Source: Mesorhizobium sp. (lineage in GTDB: Bacteria > Pseudomonadota > Alphaproteobacteria > Rhizobiales > Rhizobiaceae). From it: a DNA stretch of 64,000 nt. Location: assembly GCF_004962245.1 (NCBI RefSeq), contig NZ_SUHQ01000006.1, positions 1-64,000 of the forward strand, written 5' to 3'. Of the stretch, positions 33,969 through 43,006 are shown piece by piece; within the stretch, counting starts at the first letter, position 1, and each line of letters starts with the position of its first letter. A program made the position numbers and the translations under genes. The notes beneath the pieces were generated by a model, which did not search any database, was not told where the DNA came from, and was given only the letters and a program-made list of their open reading frames with translations.

Positions 33969-36122
33969 GTGTTGGATCGGATGACGCAATTGCTGGCCAA
34001 ACTGTCGCGGCGCGGCGATCTCGTCATCGCCATCCTGATACTCGTCGCGATCGTGATGATGATCATACCGCTGCCGACCTTCGTGGTCGACACGCTGATC
34101 ACGGCCAACATCGCGCTCAGCGTGCTGATCCTGTTGGTCTCATTCTATGTCGTGCAGCCACTGGAATTTTCCTCGCTGCCCTCCGTCATTTTGATTGCAA
34201 CCCTGTTCCGGCTGGCGATCACCATCACCACGACGCGACTGATCCTGCTTCAGGCCGATGCGGGCGACATCATCACAGCCTTCGGAACCTTCGTCGTCGG
34301 CGGCAGCATAGCGGTCGGCCTGGTGATATTCCTCATCATCACCGTGGCCCAGTTCATCGTCGTGGCAAAAGGCGCCGAGCGTGTCGCCGAGGTTGCGGCG
34401 CGGTTCATGCTCGACTCCATGCCCGGTAAGCAGATGAGCATCGACGCGGAACTGCGCAACGGCGACATCGACCAGGCCGAAGCCCGCCGGCTGCGCCAGA
34501 AGCTCGAGCGCGAGAGTCAGCTGTTCGGCGCCATGGACGGTGCCATGAAATTCGTCAAGGGCGACGTCATCGCCGGCATCGTCATCATCCTGGTCAATCT
34601 TATCGGCGGTTTTGCGGTTGGCACGCTCCAGCATGGCATGTCGCTCGGCGATGCTGCATCCACCTATTCTCTGCTGACCGTTGGCGATGGCCTGGTTGCC
34701 CAGATCCCGGCACTGCTCGTGGCAGTGGCGGCCGGCACGATGGTCACGCGCGTCGCCGGAGCCGACAACCAGGGCGACCTTGGTCGCCAGATCACCGGCC
34801 AGTTGCTGCGCGACTCGCGCGCGCTCGCACTCGCCGCCGTGATCATGCTCGGGCTCGCCCTGGTGCCCGGCTTTCCGTCGATCGCCTTCCTGGCGCTCGC
34901 CGCCGCTTTCGGTGGTGGTGCATATCTCATCCGCCGGCAAAGCCCGAAACCCGATGCCCTGGAAGCAGGCCTACCGGCCGCGGCCCCGCAAGAGCACATG
35001 CTTTCCGATGCCAGTTCCGGCGGCGACATCGAGACGTTGCAATCGTCATTCCGGATCATTGCGCGCTTTGGCCACGGTCTCGGCAACGCGATCACCGAAT
35101 CCGACTTCAGCGCGCATGCAAATCGCGTTCGTCGCGATCTCTTTCGGGATCTCGGTGTCGATGTGCCGGCAATTGGCTTCCACATCGACGAAACCCTGAC
35201 GCCGCAGCGCCTCCGCATCGACCTGGAAGGCGCCCCCGTCCTGGAAGCCGAGATTCCTGCCGGCCGCGTACTGGTCGAGGAGGACGAAGCGCATCTTGAC
35301 CTTATCGGCGTCGCCTACGAGGCAGGCCCGCCGGTGGCCGACCGTCCCAACACGATCTGGGTCGACGAGGCGAAGACAGCGATCTTGAAGGAAGGCGGTC
35401 TCAGCTTCCTGCCGCCCGCTGAAACGTCTGCCAAATGGGCGTCTTACGCACTTCGACTCTATGCCGGTCATTTCGTCGGCATACAGGAAACTCGCCGGCT
35501 GCTTTCCGACATGGAACAGGACTACGCGGACCTGGTGAAGGAAGCGCAAGACGCGGTACCGTTGCAGAAGATCGCCGAAGTCTTGCGGCGACTGGTCGCA
35601 GAAAATGTGCCGATCCGTAACTTGAGGCTCATCCTGGAAGCCCTCATCGAATGGGGCCGGCGCGAGCAGGATGTCGTGCTGCTGACTGAACATGTGCGCT
35701 CAGCGCTAAAGCGGCAGATCAGTTTTCGATCAGCCGACCGCAACAACATTATCGCAGCTTATGTGCTGCAGCGGTCGGCCGAGGACGTCGTGAGGGCGGC
35801 GGTGCAGTCATCGCCCACCGGCACTTTCCTCGATTTCTCCGGCGACGATACGCAAGCGCTGGTAACGCAGATCGAGCGTGCACTCGCGCAGACGTCGGCC
35901 GGGGTTCTGCCGGCGGTACTGACCGCCGCGGACGTGCGCCGCCACATGCGCAGCCTGCTCGTGCATCACGGCCTGGAGCTTCCGGTGCTTTCCTATCAGG
36001 AGCTGTCGTCCGAATTCAACGTACAGCCACTCGCCACCATAACCGGCGGGTCGCTTCAGAACGGCCGGCAAACCTCACACTCACTCCCAACAGGGAGCGC
36101 AGAGAGCGGGGCGATTCCATGA
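33969..36122 (+). CDS. sctV: T3SS major export apparatus protein SctV
   Basis: The 717-aa protein is of the FlhA/SctV family. The N-terminal half has about eight TM helices with the signature PLPTFVVDTLITANIALSVLILLVS...QPLEFSSLPSVILIATLFRL. The FHIPEP-like loop region FMLDSMPGKQMSIDAELRNGDID is intact and is the family's best marker. The C-terminal cytoplasmic ring-forming domain (about 350-700) recruits chaperone-substrate complexes. GTG at 33969 lies 8-10 nt after GGAGGG; an ATG at 33981 is an alternative. Stop at 36122. Confidence 0.97.
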   Translation: MLDRMTQLLAKLSRRGDLVIAILILVAIVMMIIPLPTFVVDTLITANIALSVLILLVSFYVVQPLEFSSLPSVILIATLFRLAITITTTRLILLQADAGDIITAFGTFVVGGSIAVGLVIFLIITVAQFIVVAKGAERVAEVAARFMLDSMPGKQMSIDAELRNGDIDQAEARRLRQKLERESQLFGAMDGAMKFVKGDVIAGIVIILVNLIGGFAVGTLQHGMSLGDAASTYSLLTVGDGLVAQIPALLVAVAAGTMVTRVAGADNQGDLGRQITGQLLRDSRALALAAVIMLGLALVPGFPSIAFLALAAAFGGGAYLIRRQSPKPDALEAGLPAAAPQEHMLSDASSGGDIETLQSSFRIIARFGHGLGNAITESDFSAHANRVRRDLFRDLGVDVPAIGFHIDETLTPQRLRIDLEGAPVLEAEIPAGRVLVEEDEAHLDLIGVAYEAGPPVADRPNTIWVDEAKTAILKEGGLSFLPPAETSAKWASYALRLYAGHFVGIQETRRLLSDMEQDYADLVKEAQDAVPLQKIAEVLRRLVAENVPIRNLRLILEALIEWGRREQDVVLLTEHVRSALKRQISFRSADRNNIIAAYVLQRSAEDVVRAAVQSSPTGTFLDFSGDDTQALVTQIERALAQTSAGVLPAVLTAADVRRHMRSLLVHHGLELPVLSYQELSSEFNVQPLATITGGSLQNGRQTSHSLPTGSAESGAIP

Positions 36123-36161
36123 CCGAGCCAGAGGGCGATGCATGCTCAAGAGAGGGACAGA

Positions 36162-37511
36162 ATGAGAATCCACGATATGGCTGCGGGTATTCGGCCGCCT
36201 TTTGGGCCGATTGAATGCCGCTCGCTGGCTATCGCGGCGTTTTGGTATTTCGTAGCGCTTTTTTGCATAGTAACGGGGGTGTCGGCGCAGGAGGTGACGC
36301 CGTTGCCGAGCCAACCGATGATCGACCTGCCTGTCGGCCAGGGGCGCATCCTGCGTTTTAACGAACCAGTGGAATCGGTTTTGATCGCCGACACCACCAT
36401 TGCGGATCTACAGGTGGTTTCGCCGGATGTGATCTACGTATTCGGCCTGAAGCCCGGGCTTACCAACCTGATCGCAATCACCGCCGATCAGCGCATCGAA
36501 GCGACCGCGCAATTCCGCGTTTCCGCTGAGTCGGCACCGGCGAACCAGGCGAGACAGGCATTACAGCCAACCTCCTCTACGGAACTCATGATCTTCGGCA
36601 ATCGTATTGTGGCGACCGGACAGACGCGCAGCGTCGAGGAGGCCGTCGATGTTGACAACGTTGCCCGCACCTATTCTCCGCCGGAGGCGCCGCCGATCAA
36701 CGACACCACGATCCAGGGGTCCCAGCAGGTCAACATCCGCGTCCGGTTCGCGGAAGTCTCGCGCAGCGAGTTGCAGTCCTACGGCGTCGACTGGTCGGTC
36801 GGTTACAAGTCCAGCGGCTTCGAGTTCAGCATGTTCCAAGACAACGCCGTGCCGTCAGCCGACGGCGGAAATTTCGGCGCAGGCATAGAACAGGCAACCG
36901 GCTTCAATTTTGATGTGCTGGTCGAAGCGCTGCAGCGCAATGGCATCGTCAAGATACTAGCCGAGCCAAACCTGACTGCTGTCACAGGCCAGACCGCGAG
37001 CTTCCTCGCCGGCGGTGAAATCCCCGTTCCGGTGCCTCAAAGTGAGGACACCGTAACCGTCGAATACAAATCCTTCGGTGTCTCGCTGACCTTCACGCCG
37101 ACGCTCATCGGCCGCAACCGCATCGGCCTTCATGTTCGTCCCGAGGTCAGTTCGATCTCGACCAATGCTGCCGCCGTCAGCGCCAACGGCTTCAACCTGC
37201 CGAGTTTCGTGGTGCGCAAGGCCGACACCTTCGTGGAAGTCGCCAGTGGCCAGACATTCGCGATTGCCGGGTTGTTTCAGCAGAATTTCACACGCAACCT
37301 GGAAAAATTTCCCGTGCTGGGAGACGTTCCGGTGTTGGGCGCCCTGTTCCAGTCCCAGCGTTTTCAGCGAGAAGAGACCGAATTGGTTATCCTGATCACG
37401 CCTTTTCTGGTGGAGCCGGTCAGCGATCACAGTCTGGCGACGCCGATCGATCGACCGGCCAAACGCAGACGCACCAAGGACCCGTCCGCGATGGGCCTGA
37501 TCGTGAAGTAG
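36162..37511 (+). CDS. CpaC-like (Tad pilus-type) secretin serving the T3SS cluster
   Basis: The 449-aa protein has a signal segment ending GVSAQ and then the pilus-secretin N-domain (MIDLPVGQGRILRFNEPVESVLIADTTIADLQVVSPDVIYVFGLKPG), a Tad/RcpA-CpaC hallmark absent from classical T3SS secretins. The secretin barrel follows: VNIRVRFAEVSRSELQSYGV, ILAEPNLTAVTGQTASFLAGGEIPVPVPQ, VEVASGQTFAIAGLF and VPVLGALFQSQRF. It sits directly after sctV and before a CpaD-like gene, with no Tad motor or pilin genes in the cluster. ATG 36162 has GAGAGGG upstream; ATG 36138 is possible. I infer it forms the outer-membrane gate of this T3SS. Confidence 0.92.
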   Translation: MRIHDMAAGIRPPFGPIECRSLAIAAFWYFVALFCIVTGVSAQEVTPLPSQPMIDLPVGQGRILRFNEPVESVLIADTTIADLQVVSPDVIYVFGLKPGLTNLIAITADQRIEATAQFRVSAESAPANQARQALQPTSSTELMIFGNRIVATGQTRSVEEAVDVDNVARTYSPPEAPPINDTTIQGSQQVNIRVRFAEVSRSELQSYGVDWSVGYKSSGFEFSMFQDNAVPSADGGNFGAGIEQATGFNFDVLVEALQRNGIVKILAEPNLTAVTGQTASFLAGGEIPVPVPQSEDTVTVEYKSFGVSLTFTPTLIGRNRIGLHVRPEVSSISTNAAAVSANGFNLPSFVVRKADTFVEVASGQTFAIAGLFQQNFTRNLEKFPVLGDVPVLGALFQSQRFQREETELVILITPFLVEPVSDHSLATPIDRPAKRRRTKDPSAMGLIVK

Positions 37512-37524
37512 CGGGAGACCGACC

Positions 37525-37983
37525 ATGACCAACTTTTCTGTTTTCCGCACAGCAATGCTCGTCTTTCCGTTTGCCGCGCTCATGGGCTGCGTCAACGGCA
37601 AACCACCGCCTAAGGACTATTCATCCGGCTACAGCTATGTCTCGACCAATGCGGGCTCGCAAAAGGGCGCGGATGTCGCAGTGCTCGCACCCGATGCCTG
37701 CCTCGACGATCCGGCTGATGTCTCCCCCTCTCCCGCAGCGACGGACTTGACGATCGTATCGGATGTCGGGCCGCATCTGCCGGCAGGTTGCGCCAATGCC
37801 TATAATCTTCAGCGCATGGCCGAAAGCCAGCGTGATCTGGCCGAAGGGCGGCGCATGGGCGCGGCGGCCGGGGCTCCCACTGCCAGGGCGGCCCGGCGGT
37901 ACATTTATGGAGAAGACATCCCCATCGGTGGCGCCAATGACGGTGGGGCGGCTGTACAAGCGCCGCTTCAGGAGGGCAATTGA
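37525..37983 (+). CDS. CpaD-like pilus assembly lipoprotein
   Basis: The 152-aa exported lipoprotein has signal MTNFSVFRTAMLVFPFAALM followed by a GCVNG lipobox. The C-terminal half matches CpaD: DVGPHLPAGCANAYNLQRMAESQRDLAEGRRMG (CANAYNL is the family mark). Classical CpaD is about 220-250 aa, so the N-terminal part is shortened. In Tad pili CpaD is a partner of the CpaC secretin in the outer membrane. It begins 13 nt after the secretin stop, so both are coexpressed. The pair appears to have moved together into the T3SS locus. Confidence 0.85.
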   Translation: MTNFSVFRTAMLVFPFAALMGCVNGKPPPKDYSSGYSYVSTNAGSQKGADVAVLAPDACLDDPADVSPSPAATDLTIVSDVGPHLPAGCANAYNLQRMAESQRDLAEGRRMGAAAGAPTARAARRYIYGEDIPIGGANDGGAAVQAPLQEGN

Positions 37984-38055
37984 CCCATGGGCCGGCGCTG
38001 CGCGGGCGCGCCGGTGGTAGTGCCGAGATACGAGCGTGGCGGCGCCTGCGCAGAG

Positions 38056-38856
38056 CTAGGCCGATATCGAACCGAGTGCCTTTGCCCTCGCCTTGATGGT
38101 AGCCTTGCCTCGGATCGATTTGGCGTTGGCGAGCAATGTGTTGACTTCTTTCGTCGTCAGACCGGTAGGGGGAGCTGCTCTCACCTGCTCGGCCTGCCCG
38201 AGCAGGCCGTAGACGACCACAACGTTGCGTTTGTGGTGCAGTTGCGCGCCCGGCGCCGAAGCCACACGCTGAACGAGGGGCAGCGCCGTCGCGGAATTGC
38301 CCTCCAAGGCAGCGGCAAGCGCCATATTGGTCTGGATATCGAGGTCGCCAGGCTCCAGCGTGAGGGCATGCGCCAGGGTGGCCTGCGCCTCCTCAACCTG
38401 TCCGGCGAAAATCTGGGCGACGCCAAGCCGGTTGTAGGCACGGCTGGTGTTGACGATCGGCGCGGCTTGCGCAAGGGCGCGGATGCCTGCCTCGACATCC
38501 CCCGAATCGATCATTGCCGAACCGAGCCCAAGCAATGCCGGTCCGTCATCGGGTGCCTTGGCGAGAGCCCCGCGGTATGCCTTCTGGGCTTCGGCCGGAT
38601 AGCCGGCGCGCATATAGGCTTCGCCCGCCTTGACGAAGGCGACAGGCTTCGCATCAGGCATGGCCGTCGCGCGTTGATAAAGCGCGATCGCCGTGCCGCT
38701 TTCGCCGCGCGCTTCAATGTCGGCAGCCAGCTTGAGCAACCGATCGGATTGGGTCGATGCGCTCTGGGCTTCGGCATCCTTTTCAGTCTTGGCTGTCTGA
38801 CAGGAGGACAACGCCACCGTCGTAACGACAGCCATGAACACGATACGCAGTCGCAT
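38056..38856 (-). CDS. TadD-like TPR lipoprotein
   Basis: The 266-aa lipoprotein has a signal peptide with lipobox LSSCQ and a run of TPR units (about residues 40-220; for example PVAFVKAGEAYMRAGYPAEAQKAYRGAL, PALLGLGSAMIDSGDVEAGIRAL, YNRLGVAQIFAGQVEEAQATLAHAL). TadD has this build and acts as pilotin-like helper for the Tad secretin. It is on the minus strand between the CpaD-like gene and sctU, unlike its neighbours. ATG 38856 has GGAGAGG upstream. It is the third outer-membrane element of Tad type here, after the secretin and the CpaD-like protein. Confidence 0.85.
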   Translation of the reverse strand: MRLRIVFMAVVTTVALSSCQTAKTEKDAEAQSASTQSDRLLKLAADIEARGESGTAIALYQRATAMPDAKPVAFVKAGEAYMRAGYPAEAQKAYRGALAKAPDDGPALLGLGSAMIDSGDVEAGIRALAQAAPIVNTSRAYNRLGVAQIFAGQVEEAQATLAHALTLEPGDLDIQTNMALAAALEGNSATALPLVQRVASAPGAQLHHKRNVVVVYGLLGQAEQVRAAPPTGLTTKEVNTLLANAKSIRGKATIKARAKALGSISA

Positions 38857-38881
38857 ATCCACCTCTCCGTTCAAGCCCGCG

Positions 38882-38936
38882 ACGACCTTACACACGGCAA
38901 CATCTCACACAAGAACCTGATGCGCTCTAAGGTCGT
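38882..38936. promoter_or_regulatory. Inverted repeat in the tadD-like/sctU divergent gap
   Basis: ACGACCTTA (38882-38890) and TAAGGTCGT (38928-38936) are perfect 9-bp arms 37 nt apart. The right arm contains the likely ribosome site of sctU (AAGG before ATG 38940), and the left arm lies 25 nt upstream of the TadD-like ATG on the other strand. It could be a split operator or an RNA pairing that hides the sctU ribosome site. Confidence 0.4.
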
Positions 38937-38939
38937 GAT

Positions 38940-39983
38940 ATGAGCGAAGAAGCTGAGGAAAAAGGCTTACCCGCCTCGGACAAGAAACTGCGCGAAGCGC
39001 GGCGGAAAGGTCAGGTTCCGCAAAGCCGCGACCTCATTTCGGGCTTCACGCTCTTTGCCGCCCTCGCATACCTGTTCTTCGTCTGGCCGACGATGTGGGA
39101 ATACCTGGACCAGCTTGTGCAGATCGTGGCCGGGTCGGCAAACGGTTCGTTCAAGGAAACCAGCGTGAGGGCGGGCCGCTATGCGATCGTGGCGCTGTTC
39201 GTCGTCATGGGGCCACTGGTCGGCATCATTGTCGTACTCACGCTGGTGTTCGGCGTGATCGCCACCTACGGGCCGGTTTTTTCCTTCGAACCGCTCAAGC
39301 CACAGTTCGACAACATCAGCCCGGCAAAGGGCCTCAAGAAAATCGCGTCATTGCGCAACGTCATTGAGTTCATCAAGAGCCTGGCAAAGGTTGTCATGCT
39401 GGCCAGCCTGTTCGTGATCATCCTCGTGGCCTGGCTGCAGCCGCTTTTCGACACTCCAGCATGCGGTGACTCCTGTATTGAACTCATGATCATGGCGGTG
39501 CTCACCCCGCTCGGAATTGCTGGCGCCCTTGCATTTGTCGCCATCGGCATCATCGACATGCCTATCCAGCGGTGGCTTTTCCTGCGCGACATGCGCATGA
39601 CCAAGACCGAATACAAGCGCGAGTACAAGGACCTTGAGGGGGATCCGCTGATCAGGCAGGAATTCCAGCGCCAGCGGCGCGAGACAGTGTCAAATCCGGT
39701 GAAGCTCGGCTTGAAGAATGCAATCCTGGTCATCGTCGAACGCGACCGGCTGGTGGCGCTGCGCTACGTCAAGGGAGAAACGCAGGTACCGGTGGTCGTT
39801 GCCAAGGGGCAGGGTCGCATCGCCGATGAGATGGTCGTCGAATCCAAGCGCCTTGCAATACCGATCGTCGAGGATCCCTCGCTCGCAGGCTCTCTGTTCG
39901 AGACTACGCGCACCGGCGGCTATATCGATGAGCAACACTTCTCACCCGTGACCGGCCACCTGGTTCGGCTCGGGTTGACATGA
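38940..39983 (+). CDS. sctU: T3SS export switch protein SctU lacking the NPTH motif
   Basis: The 347-aa protein has the SctU/FlhB build: N-terminal SDKKLREARRKGQVPQSRDL, four TM helices (to about residue 215), and a cytoplasmic domain with MTKTEYKREYKDLEGDPLIRQ. The self-cleavage site NPTH is missing: aligning the following YVKGETQVPVVVAKG block with YKRGE...PLP of relatives puts VERD (266-269) in its place. The downstream strand and helices (RIADEMVVESKRLAIPIVEDPSLAGSLF) are kept. Cleavage at NPTH normally enables the switch from needle parts to later substrates, so this switch may work differently here. ATG 38940 follows AAGGTCG. Confidence 0.93.
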   Translation: MSEEAEEKGLPASDKKLREARRKGQVPQSRDLISGFTLFAALAYLFFVWPTMWEYLDQLVQIVAGSANGSFKETSVRAGRYAIVALFVVMGPLVGIIVVLTLVFGVIATYGPVFSFEPLKPQFDNISPAKGLKKIASLRNVIEFIKSLAKVVMLASLFVIILVAWLQPLFDTPACGDSCIELMIMAVLTPLGIAGALAFVAIGIIDMPIQRWLFLRDMRMTKTEYKREYKDLEGDPLIRQEFQRQRRETVSNPVKLGLKNAILVIVERDRLVALRYVKGETQVPVVVAKGQGRIADEMVVESKRLAIPIVEDPSLAGSLFETTRTGGYIDEQHFSPVTGHLVRLGLT

Positions 39984-40030
39984 TGCAAACCGATCACCCG
40001 GCAGTTCAAGCTTTTCAACAGCATCCTTCG

Positions 40031-41563
40031 CTAGGTGATCTGGCGCTCTATTTCCACCTCGGCCTCCAGGCTTTCGATATCGCGGAAAATCGAAGCGGCA
40101 GCCACTGTGCGCCCTTCGCGCTTGAAGCGGAGTAGGCAATCCTTGGCGGCAATGTCTCCATCGACCGCGATCTCGTCCCATTGCGCGGCATAGCCGACGT
40201 AGTTGATGGGAACATCGTAATGCTGGCTCCAGAAGAACGGCACCGCGACGAATTTCTCGCGATGGCCGAGCATGTTGAGGGCCGCGGTTCGCCCCTGCCT
40301 CTCCGCAACCACCCAATGCTCGACCCGAATGTTCTCGCCACTGTGAGGATCGGGCCACCGCGCAATGTCGCCGGCCGCGAAGATCCCTGGTGCGCTCGTC
40401 TCCAAAAAGGCGTTCACGACGACACCGCGGTCAAGGATGAGCCCCGCCGTTTCGGCAAGCCCCGTCCGCGGTCGCACGCCGATGCCAGCGACGACGAAAT
40501 CCGCCGCCAACGTATCGCCGCTGCTGAGTTTCACCTTCTTGCCGTCGATGCTGCGCGCGGTGTCCTCAAGATGGAAAACGACACCATTCTCCTCGTGGAG
40601 GGCGCGGATGAAATCGCCCATTTGCGGTCCCAGGATCCGCTCCATGGGTCGTTTTTCCGGCGCCACGACATCAACTTCGATATCGCGCGAGCGCAGGGCC
40701 GCGGCAACTTCCAGACCAATGAAACTGGCGCCAAGCACGATGGCGCGGCGTGCGGTCGTGGCTCGCTCGATGATCGCCTTGCAATCTGCGAACGAGCGCA
40801 GCGTGTGAACGTGTGGTTGGTCGGCGCCGGGTATGGTCAGGCGAACCGGTTCGGCTCCAGTCGCAAGGAGTAGCCTGTCGTAAGGAATCCGGGGCCCGTC
40901 CGCGAGTACAACTTCGCCAGAACGTGCGTCGATGCTGGCGACGTTAGCATTGAGGCGCAGGTCGATATCGTTCTTTGAGTAGAAGCTTTCTCCGCGCAGC
41001 GGAATCCAATCCTCCGGTGCTTTGCCGGCGAGGTAGTCCTTGGAAAGATTGGGCCGATCAACGGGCGGCGCTTTGTCGTTGCTGAGCATGACGATGCTGC
41101 CTTGATAGTGTTCGCGCCGCAGTGTTTCGGCCGCCGCGAAACCGGCCGCGCCGCCACCGACAATGACGATTTTCTCCGGGACCTGGCCTGAGCTTCCATT
41201 GCGCCGCTTCGGTGCCGTCCGTTTGCGCTTTTCTCCCACGAATATCCGATCATCGCGTTGTTCCACCGACCAGCAAGCGAGTGAATTAAAAGCAGGGGCG
41301 CGCAAGGCCTCGCCTGTACGCAAATCGAAGCACGCGTGATGCCAGGGACACCGCACGGTGTCTTCCACCACAAGACCGTCGGCGAGCGGCCCGCCATAAT
41401 GTGTGCACGTCGCCCCGATGGCGAAGACCTCGGCCCCGCGGCGCACCAGCAGCACCTGTTCATCGCCGCAATGGCCGACCAGTTTTCCGCCCTCGGGAAG
41501 ATCGGCGAACGCGATGCCCTGGGCCAGATCCGGCCCGTCTAATTTGGAATGACCTTCAGCCAT
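40031..41563 (-). CDS. Rieske-FAD reductase of the AIFM3/ferredoxin reductase type
   Basis: The 510-aa protein has an N-terminal Rieske domain (about 15-108; CTHYGGPL and CPWHHACFD bind the 2Fe-2S cluster). A pyridine nucleotide-disulfide reductase domain follows, with GGGAAGFAAAETLRRE for FAD, a second dinucleotide site around VLGASFIGLEVAAAL, and the GIFAAGDIA motif. A C-terminal reductase domain ends the chain (FWSQHYDVPINYVG). This is the AIFM3-like layout; it probably passes electrons from NAD(P)H to a cluster or oxygenase. ATG 41563 has GGGAGAGG upstream. It stands alone, tail to tail with sctU and divergent from the SDR gene. Confidence 0.9.
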   Translation of the reverse strand: MAEGHSKLDGPDLAQGIAFADLPEGGKLVGHCGDEQVLLVRRGAEVFAIGATCTHYGGPLADGLVVEDTVRCPWHHACFDLRTGEALRAPAFNSLACWSVEQRDDRIFVGEKRKRTAPKRRNGSSGQVPEKIVIVGGGAAGFAAAETLRREHYQGSIVMLSNDKAPPVDRPNLSKDYLAGKAPEDWIPLRGESFYSKNDIDLRLNANVASIDARSGEVVLADGPRIPYDRLLLATGAEPVRLTIPGADQPHVHTLRSFADCKAIIERATTARRAIVLGASFIGLEVAAALRSRDIEVDVVAPEKRPMERILGPQMGDFIRALHEENGVVFHLEDTARSIDGKKVKLSSGDTLAADFVVAGIGVRPRTGLAETAGLILDRGVVVNAFLETSAPGIFAAGDIARWPDPHSGENIRVEHWVVAERQGRTAALNMLGHREKFVAVPFFWSQHYDVPINYVGYAAQWDEIAVDGDIAAKDCLLRFKREGRTVAAASIFRDIESLEAEVEIERQIT

Positions 41564-41957
41564 TTTCCTCTCCCTTGGCGCGATCCTGTGTCAAAATTAC
41601 CTGTACGGCCGAGACGCGGGAAATCTTCAGCTTACCAGCCTCGGAATACCTTCTGCTAGCACGACTTCAGGTTCTCGACACCGCTTGTGCCCAAACGCCC
41701 GGCTGCGTCATTCGTTGCCAGTTGGGCAGTACGCGCCGTCGATTTTGGGTTCCCTGCGATCAGGAACAACATTCGGCGCTGGCAATTGGAAGGGCGATTC
41801 TCATCGGCGCTTTGGCGAGAACCAGCTGGCGTTCATCACTCGTTGCCGCGGCTGCAACGGCCGTTTCTCGAGCGCGTCGCCGGACTGAAGGATGACGCCA
41901 TCGCATCAACCTTTTCGCTGCACATGCGTTGTTCATTCGCAAACCAAGGAGACAGCT
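41564..41957. other. Intergenic region without a recognised gene
   Basis: About 390 bp between two divergent genes. Short open frames exist on both strands but their translations are Arg/Ser/Ala-rich without any recognisable family, and none has a convincing ribosome site. The region must hold the promoters of both flanking genes; I could not identify them. Confidence 0.5.
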
Positions 41958-42929
41958 ATGCAAATGAAATCCGAGATCGCCGGCGAAGCTGCGAAGCAGC
42001 GCCATATACAGCGTCGCATCGATGCCAAGGACAAATCGAAATCCAGCGGCAAGCAGCAAGGCGCCATGCAGGCTGGAGCACGCAAATATCCCGAGCCGCC
42101 CTTTCCCAAACAGCACCAGCCGAAGCCGGGGCACGAATGGGCGATTGAGCCGGCGCCTCTTTACGATGCGCCGTTCTATATCGGGTCGAGGAAGCTCGAC
42201 GGCAAAGTGGCGCTGATTACCGGGGGCGATTCAGGCATAGGCCGAGCGGTGGCCGTGCTCTACGCGCGCGAAGGCGCGGACGTGGCGATCGTCTATCTGG
42301 CTGAGGACAAGGATGCCAAAAAGACAAAGGCGGCAGTGGAAGCCGAAGGCCGGCGCTGCATGCTGATCAAGGCCGACGTCAGCGAGCGCGACCACTGCCA
42401 CAATGCGGTGGCCGAGGTGGTGAAGGAATTCGGCCGGATCGACGTGCTGGTCAACAACGCCGCTTTCCAGATCCATTCCAGCGAATTTGGCGATCTGACC
42501 GAAGAGCATTTCGACACCACGCTGAAGACCAACCTCTACGGCTATTTCCACATGGCGCAGGAGGCCGTGCCGCATATGAAGCCCGGTTCGGCGATCATCA
42601 ACAGCGGCTCTGTAACTGGTATCGAGGGTTCAAAGCAACTTGTCGATTATTCGATGACCAAGGGCGGCATTCATGCCTTTACGCGCGCGCTTTCGGGTAA
42701 CCTGATCAGCAAGGGCATAAGGGTGAACGCCGTGGCGCCGGGTCCGGTGTGGACGCCGCTCAACCCGTCGGACAAGGAAGCCAGTGACGTTTCGAAATTT
42801 GGCGCAGACACGCCGATGAAGCGACCGGCGCAACCGGAGGAGATCGCGCCCGCCTATGTGTTCCTCGCGTCGCCGCACTGCTCGAGTTACATCACCGGCG
42901 AGATATTGCCGATTATCGGAGGCTATTGA
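41958..42929 (+). CDS. SDR-family oxidoreductase (YhdG/YghA-like stress dehydrogenase)
   Basis: The 323-aa protein has a polar N-terminal extension of about 70 residues (QHQPKPGHEWAIEPAPLYD), as in general stress protein 39-type SDRs. A classical Rossmann domain follows: TGGDSGIGRAVAVLYAREGA, VNNAAFQ and GSVTGIEG, then catalytic YSMTKGG. It ends TGEILPIIGGY. NADP or NAD use is not decided; substrate unknown. ATG 41958 is preceded by AAGGAG. The stop overlaps a possible TTG of the next gene, so the two are probably cotranscribed. Confidence 0.92.
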   Translation: MQMKSEIAGEAAKQRHIQRRIDAKDKSKSSGKQQGAMQAGARKYPEPPFPKQHQPKPGHEWAIEPAPLYDAPFYIGSRKLDGKVALITGGDSGIGRAVAVLYAREGADVAIVYLAEDKDAKKTKAAVEAEGRRCMLIKADVSERDHCHNAVAEVVKEFGRIDVLVNNAAFQIHSSEFGDLTEEHFDTTLKTNLYGYFHMAQEAVPHMKPGSAIINSGSVTGIEGSKQLVDYSMTKGGIHAFTRALSGNLISKGIRVNAVAPGPVWTPLNPSDKEASDVSKFGADTPMKRPAQPEEIAPAYVFLASPHCSSYITGEILPIIGGY

Positions 42930-43006
42930 CGGCGGAAATACCCGCTCGCCCGGACGACTGGCTCGAAATCAAGGACCTCGTCTGGGGCAACGCAAGGATC
43001 GATACG

